A stretch of DNA of 64,000 nt from Coprinellus micaceus (Eukaryota > Basidiomycota > Agaricomycetes > Agaricales > Psathyrellaceae), in the NCBI GenBank assembly GCA_951394405.1, contig OX596336.1:4340001-4404000 (forward strand), in the 5' to 3' direction. The position numbers were made by a program, and so were the translations under genes. The notes below the pieces were generated by a model that saw nothing but the letters and a program-made list of their open reading frames with translations, ran no database searches and was not told where the DNA came from. Every line of letters begins with the position of its first letter. Within the stretch, counting starts at the first letter, position 1. Shown piece after piece: positions 1 through 11,325 of the stretch.

Positions 1-1199
1 CACCTACTACTTATAACTGCAAATGCACAGGCCCCTTCGAGCTCCCGAGCGCTGACTTTACCTCTCTACCGCTTGCAGGGAGCAGATCGCGCCGAACTCC
101 ACGTCTGCTGTCATCGCAGGAGCACTGGTCTGGCACTCTACCCCACCTACTCGTGGACTCGGAGGCGTCTTGTTCTCTTTCTGTCGTCTCGTCCAGTATT
201 TTCGTTGGAGCGAGTCCACATGAACTTAGGGCTCGCTATCGCCTCTTGGTTATCATTCTATACTCTTTGCAATCGTCCCAGACGCCATTTTCTCTATTCG
301 CGCACTCCGCCTCATGAGCTCACCTGCTGACTCGAGACCCGAGAGACGACTCTCGTGTGCAAGTGCTGCGCCACTGGTGACATTGCCCTGCGCCAACGGC
401 CTCCGAGTGAGGGCCCCGGTCTACAAGTCCGCTTAATGTCAGGAGCCAGCTGCGTAGACCAGCCCACGATGCTAGTTGAATGCTGGGAGCTTAATCGAGG
501 GGGACATGGGCGAAGGTACCTACGTTCAATTCCCTTCATAACTCGCGTCTACTCATTAACTCCCTCCCAATAAGCTTTTGCTAGCTCCTCAATGACGAAT
601 GCGGCCCACGGAGAACGATCCACTATGGTTCCTGGTTGTCGACGTGAGCCGACAAACCGAGCCCCCGAGTCCAGGGCCTTGCGAATCCAGCCGATCTCAA
701 CCGTGCCTGCTCAAATTAAACGCAGTATTACCCTCTAATCTTGGTCCGCCCGAATCTCTTGTTGAGTATCGTCAGATTTGTCTCCTTATATACATCATGT
801 CGAAAGCAGAAATGTGGACTCTCCAGCCTCGAGGCTCTCCGAACTCCAGTTCAATGCAACTTCCCCTCAGCCCTCATGGCCAAGCAAGCACGATGCCCTG
901 CACTCGGAATACATCATATTCAACATGACGCAACCCTGCGGCATTTAACCCTCCATTGGAAGGACATCGCATCCTTTCGAAGAAGAGTGGAGAGAGGTAA
1001 ATAAGCCGGATAGCGACTCGACCGGAAAGCTTTGAGGGATTTTCCACTAAAATGAGCGCACTTCCATCAGCTCTCCCAGCGGTAATGAGTACGCGTCAAG
1101 TAATCACCGAAGGAGCTGCACCACGGAGAAGTCGGTTGGCCATTCATGATCGTTGGCTCTCTCAAAGCCAAATGCCTTTCTTTTGGAATCGAGTTACCG
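1..1199. other. No convincing gene
   Basis: Only short overlapping reading frames on both strands, none with a recognisable domain or a believable chain of introns. It could hold 5' or 3' untranslated sequence of genes outside the window. I see nothing else here. Confidence 0.5.
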
Positions 1200-1271
1200 T
1201 CTCTGTTAGTATATCGGTTAGTACACGCGCCTGTCACGCGCGAAAGCTGGGTTCGACTCCCAGACAGAGAG
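1200..1271 (+). tRNA. tRNA-Asp (GTC)
   Basis: A 72-nt cloverleaf can be folded by eye. The seven-base acceptor arms TCTCTGT (1200-1206) and ACAGAGA (1264-1270) pair perfectly, with a G discriminator at 1271. The anticodon stem CGCGC/GCGCG encloses the loop CTGTCAC with anticodon GTC at 1233-1235. The T arm contains GGTTCGACTCC, a good B box. A run of five T at 1272-1276 is the expected RNA polymerase III terminator. There is no intron. It decodes Asp codons GAC and GAT. Confidence 0.95.
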
Positions 1272-1652
1272 TTTTTGCACCTTCTAGCCTTTTCAAAGGC
1301 CTGACATGCTCATAATACATATGCATCCACATGGATGATGGCACAGACCCCCGCAGCAGAGCTACACTACCTGGAGAAGAATCGGAACTATCGATCAAGT
1401 CCAACCAAGCCCATGAGCAGTTCACCCAATTAAGCGCCCAAGGTCTGACGAGTGCCATCATCAGGTTCTTTTGATGGTGGATTGCTCGGACACGATAGGG
1501 AGGTGAAGAATGCCTCGTGTCTCTTTTGCTGCCATCCTACCCTCATCGATTAAGCCTGAGTGGCCAAACGCCACTCCGTTCCATTTTTCGCTGTACGTCG
1601 ATTGTAATTCCTCTTCGCAAACACTGAGCCCAAAATCTACTACTGAATAAAG
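1272..1652. other. Intergenic, tRNA to F-box gene
   Basis: Holds the T-run terminator of the tRNA and presumably the promoter and 5' leader of the F-box gene starting at 1653. No other feature recognised. Confidence 0.5.
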
Positions 1653-3818
1653 ATGCTTCGACTACATCGGAGAAAGGACCAACTCTTGGATACTCTGCTC
1701 AACTGCAATACACCGCCTACCGACAACGAGCATGCCCAGATCAGCCAAGCCATTCAGGCTCTCAAGACCCAATACAAGGAGGCTTCGGGCACAGAATACT
1801 TACCCAACCGCCCCATTTGCCCGTCAGCTCGGAAGTATCACGACGAGATCCTACGTTATCAGCGGATTTTGACCCCAATCCGCAAGCTGCCTTCAGAAGT
1901 CTGGTACAGGGTTTTCGAAAGCGCGGTGCTCACGATACAACCTAAGACCCAGCAGCCCAGCGTCTTGAGGGACCTTCGCCTGGTCTCGAAAGCATGGAAC
2001 GCCGCCGCGATCGACTGGCCCGTTTTATGGTGCAGCCTTCCCATGATCGACCACTCCATTATCCCTATAACCTCAGAGAATCCTCCCAATCAACCACCCT
2101 CGACATGGACTTTGCACAGATACCTCACCCGAGCCCGCCGCCCCAAACCTCTCCCGATATCCTTCACATTCCATTCCTGGCGTGACTCGGGGCCTGCATC
2201 GGAAGTGGAAGTGCGAGCAAAGCAGGCACTTGCCTGGGTTCGCATGCTTTCTCTGGAGATCTACCGCTGGGGAGAGGTAGAATTTCAGGGGACGAGGTCG
2301 TTCCAAGAGACCCTCCTGACCCTATTGGAACGCCACTCACGCCACGGGCAGTTCCCGCTACTCTCCAAATTTTCATTCGAAAGGCGAGGGATCGACACTG
2401 CGAGTGCGACGAGATATAAAATCTGGAACGAAACCCTGGACCTATCGAAGGCGCCTCTACTCAAACACGTTGTATTTGATTCGCTCAACCCATTCCGAGG
2501 TCCGGAACACCTCTCTTTCCACGGCACAACCACGCGCCTCACCTTACCTTGGGGGCAATTGGAGACCTTCAGGAGCGGGACGCAACGGGACATCATGTAC
2601 CCGTACACCCTAGAGGAAGGGGTAAATCTCCAAGTCCTGGGGTACACGTCAAACCAGATGAGCACCCTGCCTTCGACTGCGACTTCTCTCCTGCGCCTCA
2701 CGAAACTTAGCCTCTGCTTTGGGGATGCTATGCCCGGAGAACTCATCGTAGTCCATCTCGGAGAATCACTGACCCTGCCGTTGCTCAAGGAGCTTGAAGT
2801 TTATTGGGGAAGGCCCCATAGATATGGGGTCGACATATACGGGGCTATCCTGTCGCTCCTCAGACGATCGGGATGCGCCCTTGAGCGACTCGCGACTGAG
2901 CATCACGAGCTGGACTACGACCTCAACTCCCAGAAAGAGAGATTCCAGCAGGTGCTATACCAGTGCCCCAGCTTGACCCACCTGGATATAGCGTATCTGG
3001 ACGCGGCAAAACTTCAGATCCTAGTGCCAGACTTCAACACCGCCAAGAAGCCCCCTCTCCCCCGTCTCCGAATATTGACTCTTCGGCACCCCCGCACGCA
3101 AGACGCCATGGATCCTATTCCACTCCTTAAGGTTGTCTTTGGGCGAACCGATCCGGCCAGGAAGCCACCGCACGACCACCTCGAAGATGTCTATATCAAG
3201 CACGATGACCAGGATACCTGGCGGAACGTCGTCCTAGAGCTGGGGGTTCAAAAGGACGATAAAGCCGTACAGAAGCTCGAAACTCCCTTCGACCCGGCGT
3301 TCTATGCAATTGCACTCAGCTGGAAGGAAGAACTTCAAAAGGATGTTGCCACCCCGTCGATATCTAACGACAGTCTTACTGCACAGCGCCGTCATGAAAT
3401 CAAGGACTTAATGGGAGGGATGGAGTCGTATGACCTCCAGGGTCGAGATACTCGTGTCCTCACCGTAAGTGATTGTCAACCCCGAGGTGTCTCTGCTAAC
3501 GGGTGCGCACAGTGGCTTGGGGTACCGGCCCTGCTCGACGTAGTTGGCCGGAAGAAGCGAGGTAGATCTATCTCAGGAAGTCCTATGAGCGAGTACCGCA
3601 AGCACGCAGAAGAGATCCTCACCAAGTGGAAGCCTTTCCTCCTAGTAGACTTTCAGTCGTCGCAATACCGCTACAGCTTCACCGACAATACCACCTCAAG
3701 GTTGACCTTCGTTGAGGGTTCAACGTCCAGTAGCTCTGGGACGGAGAGAGGTTCCTCGGGTACTTTTGAGACGGCTAGGATCAGTTCCAAAGGTAGGTAT
3801 TCCACGGCGCGCTTATAA
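1653..3818 (+). CDS. F-box-like protein
   Basis: The open frame encodes 721 residues. Near residues 75-120 is an F-box-like segment (LTPIRKLPSEVWYRVFESAV followed by LRLVSKAWNAAA and a conserved W), the pattern of the large basidiomycete F-box family. After it comes a long region with spaced leucines like a degenerate leucine-rich repeat domain. F-box proteins usually link a substrate to an SCF ubiquitin ligase through Skp1; the substrate is unknown. A coiled-coil-like start (residues 1-60) precedes the F-box, as is common in this family. A 48-nt in-frame segment at 3465-3512 (GTAAGT, CTGCTAAC, CACAG) looks like an intron. A second likely intron at 3793-3840 would replace the last residues and move the stop to 3881. 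The family is recognised with good confidence; the function is inferred. Confidence 0.75.
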   Translation: MLRLHRRKDQLLDTLLNCNTPPTDNEHAQISQAIQALKTQYKEASGTEYLPNRPICPSARKYHDEILRYQRILTPIRKLPSEVWYRVFESAVLTIQPKTQQPSVLRDLRLVSKAWNAAAIDWPVLWCSLPMIDHSIIPITSENPPNQPPSTWTLHRYLTRARRPKPLPISFTFHSWRDSGPASEVEVRAKQALAWVRMLSLEIYRWGEVEFQGTRSFQETLLTLLERHSRHGQFPLLSKFSFERRGIDTASATRYKIWNETLDLSKAPLLKHVVFDSLNPFRGPEHLSFHGTTTRLTLPWGQLETFRSGTQRDIMYPYTLEEGVNLQVLGYTSNQMSTLPSTATSLLRLTKLSLCFGDAMPGELIVVHLGESLTLPLLKELEVYWGRPHRYGVDIYGAILSLLRRSGCALERLATEHHELDYDLNSQKERFQQVLYQCPSLTHLDIAYLDAAKLQILVPDFNTAKKPPLPRLRILTLRHPRTQDAMDPIPLLKVVFGRTDPARKPPHDHLEDVYIKHDDQDTWRNVVLELGVQKDDKAVQKLETPFDPAFYAIALSWKEELQKDVATPSISNDSLTAQRRHEIKDLMGGMESYDLQGRDTRVLTVSDCQPRGVSANGCAQWLGVPALLDVVGRKKRGRSISGSPMSEYRKHAEEILTKWKPFLLVDFQSSQYRYSFTDNTTSRLTFVEGSTSSSSGTERGSSGTFETARISSKGRYSTARL

Positions 3819-3881
3819 GTACTGGACTTGTTGACATCAGGGCTGCAGGCGGAAACGGCAAAGAAAGCGATTGGGAGATGA

Positions 3882-4571
3882 TTCTGGGAAGGGCCCCTGT
3901 AGATAGCTGGGCGACTGCGTTGAAGGGGGCCGTTTGGCTTCCGAAGTTTGGAGTTGGGAACCGTGATGTGTCTACCTAGGTGTCCAAGTCAGATTCAAAT
4001 AGGAAAGATGAGGTCGACCGACATGGTACCTGAATTCCACAACATCTTCTATCTCTCGCCAGAGCCGGGTTCGTAAGACGAAAGGAAGAATCAATCAGCA
4101 ATGGGTCGTAAGTAGGCTACATCATGAATCAAATCGATACAGATAGGCGCAGATACTGATGGGGTACAACATGGGAGAGATAGGCCAGATAGATAGGCAT
4201 AAAAGATGAAGCGGGGAGGGCGGTCTAGTCGTTTGAGGGTCGTACAGGAAAGAAGGGAAGAAAGAAGGAAGAAGGGAAGAGTCAAGGCCATCAAGTCGAG
4301 TCGGCCTTGCACGTATTTTGAACCAAGTGAAGCGCTACGGAGATTGGTCTGTCATAGAGATCGAGGGGCGAATCATGAGGTGTGTATGTTGAAAGGGCCC
4401 ACGAGCTGCGATCGTGAGTTCGCTGGTCAGGTTTCAACGACCGGATATTTTTGTAAGAGGATTGGGTTCCAGATGGAGTCCAGTGAGTAGGCCCGGGAAA
4501 GTTAGCAAGTAGGAGGGAGGGAAAACCAATATTCAAACCAAGAGAAGCAGCTGATTCGTTCTCCAACCGCC
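3882..4571. other. Intergenic, convergent 3' ends
   Basis: Lies between the 3' ends of the F-box gene (+) and the disordered-protein gene (-), so it should hold both 3' untranslated regions. The stretch 4200-4290 is purine-rich on the plus strand (GGAAGAAAGGAAG type). No gene seen. Confidence 0.5.
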
Positions 4572-7484
4572 TTAGGGCCTCGACTGGGGGGGTGGCATGT
4601 ATCTTCCGTCTCTCGGAGGTCCTCTATAGCCATCCCTGTAACCTCCGCTCGACACAGAGGGCGCTCTATTTCCAGGAGCACTACCACTGCCCGGAGGAGG
4701 TGGTGGCATCGTGGTTCGCCCACCGGGTGGAGTTCTGGGCCTATCGTACAGGGACCCACCAGAGGGAGCGTTCCTCGAGAGAGATGGATCACGTGGATGA
4801 TATTCTTCGACCGAATCTCGATGTCTCGGCGGTGGCATGAAGTCCCTAGGAGGAAGGCCCCGGTTGCGATCCTGTTCCCTACCACGATCACCAAGGCGGT
4901 CGCGGTCTACGCTCATGGCTGAGCTAGCAGTCGAAGGAGGCGGGCCCGATCTGTCATAAAACCCGCTGGTGCTAGACGAAGGAGGGGGTCCAAGAGGCGA
5001 AGCAGCCCTTCCACCGCCGCCAGAGTGGTACGAATCGCTAGGACGCCCACGGGCAGAATCTCTAGGACCCAAGGCAGGAGCGTGAGGGGAGTAGTAGTCA
5101 CTCGAAGTAGGAGGAAGGGGCGGCGGCCCAGGATAATCGTCGCGCTGGCGCTTCATGGGTGGTCGAGAGTCTGTCCGAATCGGGCTTGGACTGCGGGGGC
5201 GCACACGCGAGTACGCAGGTGGTCCGTGCGCGGCAGGTGCGGGCGGACGACCTCGGTCTACATAACGATCGCTCGCGGGCGCTGAGGCGGGAGGAGGGGC
5301 TAGAATATCATCGTTAGCAAAGGATCGCGGGCACGAGGGTCTATGCATGCTTGCCTCTGTACGGCTCTCGAACATCGCGGTCAGGGCGGTCTTCCCATCT
5401 TCGTGGGGGAGCTTCGGGTTCATACCGGCTTCTGTCTGCGGGACCATCCCAGTTCGCTGGCCTATCCCTAGGTGGATAGTAGGGTTCATCTTCCCATCTC
5501 TGAGAAGCATGGTAAGATCCAGCAGGCTGGGCGGGTGGAGGTGGATACCAATCACGCTCCGTCGCAGAGTGCGGTGCACCTCCACTTGCTGAGGGCGGAG
5601 GTCCATTGTACCTCCGCGTTGACGGGGATTCATAGGCCAGATCAGTCGTCGCTGTACGGGGAGAGGGCGGGACACGGGTGTGCATCTGACGCTGGCGATC
5701 TCTAGCCATCTCCGCTGGAGTCGGCGGGGAGAAGCCACGATACTGCCTCTGATCATTATAGCGAGGATCGTTATCGACGTCGATCCGTTCCACAGGCTTG
5801 CGATCTTCATATTCCGGACGATAGTTGTTGCTGGGGGGAGGCCTATAATCACGCTCACGCGAGATGGACTTCGGTGGGGCAGGCTGAGGTCTGTAGTCTC
5901 TGGGTGGTGGCCCACGGTTATCGGTACGATCAATGGGTGTTCGAGAGTTGACACTAGAGTATCCAGGTGATCCGGGGCGGTTGTACTTGTCGGACGGTCT
6001 AGGAGCGTAGCGGTTGTGCGTGTTTCCCTTGTTCGGTGGTGGCATGCGAGTAGAATCAGAGTGAGAAGGGGCTGAGCGCCCGTTCTGGTGGGCGGAAGCG
6101 CTAGACAGCGGAACATCCCCCCTAGAATCTCTGTGGGAAGGTGGTCCTTCTTCAGACTTGATTGCATTGGGAGCGGCTACGTTGTAAGCAGGGCGGTCAG
6201 CACCATATTGGTTATTCGGTTGGGAAGCACCCAAGAGACCAGGAGGTAAACCATGTGCATCACCCGGCGCTGAGCCTGATATGTCGATGAAAGTGCGCTC
6301 AGCAGGGCCGTTACCATTCCGAGGAGGGTTCTGAGATGGAGCAGACCCTGATCCAGCAGGAGGGAAAGGGGTACGAGAATCCAGATCCGAAAGCGAAATA
6401 GGCGCTTCCTCAGTCTTGACGTACGCACGAGAGGAAGCATCATAGTTCGGTTTGTAGGGACGTTGTTGAGAATGTGGCCGCCAGTTGTTGTCAGCATCCC
6501 GTGCGGGGTAACGATCGTCCGGTTTCGTATAAGAGTCCCTGTGGTAGCGACCGCCCACATTGTCTTCACGCTTATCATCACGAGAGTACGATGTGGGCTG
6601 GGTGTAACCATTAGGCTCATTCCTGGAATTATAGTTGCGATCACGGTCCAGGGCGTCAAATTGGCTCATCGGCGATGAAACAGCCTTCGGTGGGGACGTG
6701 GCCACAGCGGTAGATGAATCATCGGAAGCTGGAATGATGTCGGTACGATCCCTGGTGGGTGGACGAGAATCATCTGGAGGTGTCAACATGGGACCATGGG
6801 GAGGCAACACGTCTGTTCCAGACTGCGAAGGTGGGACAAACTCAGAACCGGGTTGGTGTGGTGCTACAGACGGCGTGGGGGGGCCTTCTGACCCCTCATT
6901 GTGATAGCCCTGCGGACACGTCAGCGGAATCAAAGTGAAAATGAAATGGCACACACATTGGTAACTGCCGCCTGTTCCTCCGACTTTGACAATGACGCCC
7001 TTCGAAAAGAACCAGACTCCCATGATTCCTTCCCCTTGAGACGGGGAGGACGTGTGGCTGACTCTACTGGAGAAGGGGGCTCCTTGCGCAGGTCGTCCTG
7101 AACCAGAGACGCTGACCGAGTGTCCTCCACGATCTTGGACGCCGGTTCGCCGGTCGGTATCGTTCCCAGATAGAGGCTGGCCAGAGCATTGGGTTGTGGA
7201 ATCGCCCTATAGAATTCATGCTGCCCATTCTTGATGATCTGCTTCAAATTCTCGAGGATCTCGAGGTCGTTTTTGCCCGGTGGAAGGATGATACTTCCGC
7301 GTCCGTTGTGTTGCTGAAGTGCATCGTGAGGGTAGGAATGCGCCGAAGTCTGCATTGCTGGCCGATTCCCTGAGTGCCGGACTGGGCTTCGACGACGCCT
7401 GCTGTGCGTCGGGGGCGGCGGAGGAGAATCGCGACGATGGTGGTGGTTCGGGGGGAAGGCGCTGTGAGATTTCCTGGGTGACAT
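4572..7484 (-). CDS. Disordered P/R/S-rich protein
   Basis: Three exons fit: 7484-6957, 6909-5355 and 5299-4572, giving 936 residues. Intron 1 (6956-6910, GTGTGT to CGCAG) is phase 0. Intron 2 (5354-5300) begins GCAAGC and ends TTCTAG with TGCTAAC before it, a GC-AG intron. The only ordered-looking part is near residues 60-110, with the motif LEILENLKQIIKNGQHEFYR followed by PQPNALASLYLG. The rest is low complexity: runs of P, S, R, D and G, many RD, YR and PPP units and a possible nuclear signal PPMKRQRDDYPG. Such composition is common in RNA-binding or condensate-forming proteins, but no RNA-binding fold is visible, so function is unknown. The start was chosen at the ATG before PRKSHSAFPPN because the longer upstream frame looks unlike the protein. 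Confidence 0.7.
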
Positions 7485-7976
7485 CGGTGCGTGTCGGGTC
7501 AGCCTGGGTAAATAATCTGGACCAACAAGGCCAAATTCAACAATTTGATGGAAATCTGGAATTTCCTCAAGTGTACACAACAAAACCAGGGTAAAACCAG
7601 TTGGAGACCCACAAAATCGAGGAGGAGGAGACGAGAGTACAAGAATGAAACGTGTCGTCAGCGACGCGTAAGCGACAGCTGTATGTGTGGCTGTTGACAC
7701 CGGTTTGCTTGGACCACAATGTCCCACGTTGGACCGTCCGGTGCTTGAGCGCTTAAACTTTGCCAAGCGGATTCAAGGTTCAATTACAGGAATAATGGGT
7801 GCTGAAATTTGAGAAATGAAAGGGCGTCTCTTTCCCTCAAATAATTGGGGCGCTTCCATGGTGGGCAGATACTCGATCCGTACCTTCAGAATCCAAACGT
7901 AAACGCCACACAGAACGCATGGCAAAGCAGGGTCCTTTCCGTTCGTACGCCCAAGCAAATAACCCGAATTGGCGGT
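7485..7976. other. Intergenic between two minus genes
   Basis: Separates the 3' end of MYND gene A (stop at 7977) from the start of the disordered-protein gene (7484). It should contain that gene's promoter. No TATA box or other site stands out. Confidence 0.4.
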
Positions 7977-10116
7977 TCAGACTATCGAAGGACCACATTT
8001 GTTCCTCCTAGCGAAAGGCCAGAACTTGTCAGGAATAACATTATGAACGGAGGCAGACTGGACTTACACGGATACGCCGAAGATGCTGTTTATCATCATA
8101 TATCTGCCATCCTTCTGAGCACTGTCGGTATATTTCATTTTGCCAAGAATGAGAGTCCGTATGCCCCGCGATTCAAATATTCCTGCAACAAGAACGGCGG
8201 ACCCGGGATCTTGTTTCATGCCTTTCGCGAATTCCGTAGCTCTGGCATGAGCTTGCACCCCCAGGCCCCCCCGATACGACGAGAGAAACGAAGAAACAGT
8301 CTGGATGACCCACACGTCGAATCGAGGTCCCAGCTCAAAAGCATCTCGAGAACCATGGAAGACCACGATGGGGAGATCTCCTTCTGTTCTCTCTGAAAAG
8401 GGTGTCAAATCTGGGTCTTGGGCTCGTAGCTCCGTTAAGGGGGGGAGAGTGAAAGCTGCAACCCCAACCGTGTGTCAGTCGTCCCTTTTCACGTCGCCAG
8501 AGAAAACGTACGGCGGTGGGCGGCTTGAGGGCACTCTTGCGAATGAAACGCGATCCAATCTTCCTCCTGGCATTCCTCTGAGCAATAGAAGACCGAATGG
8601 CAGCCGGAGCATGTCTTCACCCTCGTGGACTCCTCGTACGGGGCGAAAGAATCCTCGTGCTATATGCAGCGATAATTCAAGACACGTTCGAAGGGCCAGA
8701 GGAGTCAACTCACCTGAAAGCTACAGCACATGCTCATAGGTGTATCTATTCTCCCCTTGAAGGCAAATGTGCAACAAGAGAGCGCAAGTTCGTAGGCTTC
8801 GTGAATGGACTTGATATCTGGATCCCGATTTGGGATCTTGGCGAGGTCGTCGAAGAGAGCCAGGCTTGCCCCTCCCAAGACCAGATTGCGGTGAATGCGA
8901 GAATCGGTCACGAGGTAAAGCAGGTCGACCGCGACGGACTTCAGGCCGGAAAGGGCCGCCAAGGGAGGTATGTACGGAAGAGAATTTAACAATGAGACGA
9001 CGAGACCCTCTTGGAGAATTGAGTCGAGAATGCGGCGAGCGTTTGGTGTGGGCTGGAGAGCGGGTACAGTCAGAATTTGGATGAAATCGGCGATCCCAGT
9101 CCAGAAATTCCCATCTAAAAATTGGTATCGAATGGCTTCGTTCACGAGAGAGGAAAGAACTGAAGCTGCCTTCTGAAACACCCCACGTAGCCCGAAGGTA
9201 ACCTTGGCCCCTTTCGTAGCTATCGCACAAAAAGGGACCGCTAGCTTATACAGATCGGCCACCCCGGACCCCAGGTTGGCCTTGTCTTGCAGCCTGTCGC
9301 TGATGTCCTCCAGACGGCCCAGAATCGCTCCAAATAACTTCCGCCTGGTTTGTCCGTCCAAAGAGGCGAAGCGCCCCGCCATGCTTGTGAGCCCTGTGGT
9401 GGATAGTGCAAACTCGACAAACAAGGCGAGTATTGAGCACATGCACCAGGACTCTGTTCGCAACGTCAACGGCTTTCCGTCTTGCTCATCTTCGAGGCAC
9501 AAGAGCCCAATGGTGACGTCAATCGTGGACGGTAGGGAGACGAGTTGGCACTTGTAGTGGTTGTCGTCCTCGTTAGGTACCACAGAGGTTATGATGTGTA
9601 TGAAGTTCCACACTTCCCCCTTGGCGTATACACCTGAGTGGTACACTCCCAGGAAGTATCTAATCCACTTCGTTACGTCTCCCCATCGCTCTATGACCAT
9701 CGCCAAGCACTGGTCGAAGAATACTTGCAGGGCTGGGTTTGGAGGTTCTGCTTCTGTAGTCGCGGCGTCCAACGTTTTAAGCACAGTTCCCAGCTCTCTG
9801 GTACACGCTTGCGCACGGCTGGCGTTCATAGCTGTGAGCATGAGGTCTACATTGAAGGAAGGGAATCGCCGCTCTGGGACAGGAGCTTCGAATTCCTCAA
9901 GTATCGCTTGGAAGGTGTCGGCATCGAGCTTACGGCTGAGGTGGAGTGCCGCAGCGATTGGGTTACGAGCTTTGAGGAGGTCGTTGGTCTGGGCTATGAT
10001 CTGCCAGGCGACAAGTTGTTACAGGGAGAATAATGAGCTATATGACGGCACTGTACCTTCTCCCGCTTGAAGACTTCCCGTGAACGTCCTGCAGCGAATA
10101 GAAAGTTGGTAGGCAT
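7977..10116 (-). CDS. Variant MYND-finger protein, copy A
   Basis: Five exons fit: 10116-10057, 10000-8714, 8659-8512, 8455-8068 and 8007-7977, summing to 637 codons plus stop. Exon 1 is a short basic leader. Exon 2 carries the family's helical domain, with the signatures FFDQCLAMVIERWGDVTKWI, LPSTIDVTIGLLCL and LLYLVTDSR. Exon 3 (148 nt) encodes the MYND-like finger CSGC, then YCSEECQEEDW, then HSQEC. The last exons encode the C-terminal domain with AVLVAGIFESR and KMKYT. MYND fingers bind proline-rich partner peptides; the role of this family is not known. Compared with copies B to E it lacks about 25 residues straight after the finger (the segment with RRxRxDKLTFLEALANR). It is the only copy on this strand, suggesting a local inversion or a divergent duplication. 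Confidence 0.8.
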
Positions 10117-11325
10117 GATCCTAGGAACACAAATGGAGTCGTTGCTGAGGGAAAGGAGGCGTGGTACGGGGTGCAGTGACGTGGAACAATCCCCAGGTCA
10201 AATGCAGGGACCCAAAGCCGTGGGGACCTTGGTAGGGACTCGGTGACGAGACCCCAACAACGTGGGCAGAACGAGGGCCCTTTGCCATGACACGGACTCA
10301 TACGATTGAACTCCCGAGATGATTGACGCCCACTGAACCAGGGACCTGGAACTTGGGACCTCCCCATGCTGATCTTCGCAACTCTCGGAATACGAAGGGT
10401 GACCTCGTCGAAACCGATTGCTGTGTGCGATTGGGTATGATGTGCAAGTGGTAGTTCTTGGCTGCTCTGGGGCGATCCACCTCGAGACCCCATGCCAGAA
10501 GTCTTGCCACCGGAGATCTCGATCTTACATGTGACCGCATGTTTGGTGAAGGGCGAGGCTTGTACAGTGACTCAGTGAGCGGGTTGACGATCAAGGATTG
10601 GCCGCGTTTCTGTTCGCTGGCACACGATCGGCAAGCGCCGAGCGGGCGCTTAAATGCATTTGGGGACGTCGGGACAACTTCCGCTTAGAGGGACACTTGC
10701 ATTTCCGCTGCGGGCCCTTCCTGGCCCTTCTCCAACCCTGTCGGACTGTGTATTCGGGGGGTTTCGTGCCATGGTGACTCACCCCAATTGTCGATCCGCA
10801 AGGTACCAGAGTTGACTCACGATTTTCCAGGAACACCGAGGCTGGCTCACCACAATCACGGGCGTTACCATGGCACGGCATAGGTTCCAGTGGGTTCATC
10901 AAGATGAGTACCCGGATGTGGCTCTTGGGTGATATGTGGCCTACCTTTTGTTCGCGCATACTTACCCGGGTATGGATCGTCCCTACTTATCGTCTCTTGT
11001 TGTGGTCCTTATACCTTTCCCCTATCCAATTGTATTGGCACGGTTGTCGAGCTGCTCGGTGTAGCATTGGGGCCGTTCGAAGTTCATTACGTCCCTCTTC
11101 ATCTGGGCGCCCAGCGCCGGTACACGAGGGTTGGGGGTTGACAGCCATCTCAGCGCCGCACCGATCCCTGAGATAGATTGAATTGCTGGCAAATCACCTC
11201 TATTTATACTACCCTCAGGCTCGATATCAGGAAGAACGTTCAGGAATTCCCCAAGCTCCCCTTCTTCCTTTGTTTCCTACCTCCTTCCCTCGTTCTTCAT
11301 CTCAGCCGGCGCTTACTGGGAGAAG
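10117..11325. other. Intergenic, divergent promoters
   Basis: This 1.2 kb lies between the divergently transcribed MYND gene A (-) and the EF-hand/ZZ gene (+), so it should carry both promoters. Imperfect inverted copies of CGTGCCATGGTGAC occur near 10767-10780 and 10863-10876. No convincing gene. Confidence 0.5.
11201..11208 (+). promoter_or_regulatory. Possible TATA box, EF-hand/ZZ gene
   Basis: TATTTATA lies 118-125 nt upstream of the proposed ATG at 11326, a usual distance for a fungal TATA element. This is a motif match only. Confidence 0.35.

Noticed and set aside
4572..6167. 531-codon minus frame as its own gene
   Set aside because: Its first half is out of frame with the P/R-rich protein; only its last 728 bases are exon 3 of the spliced gene.
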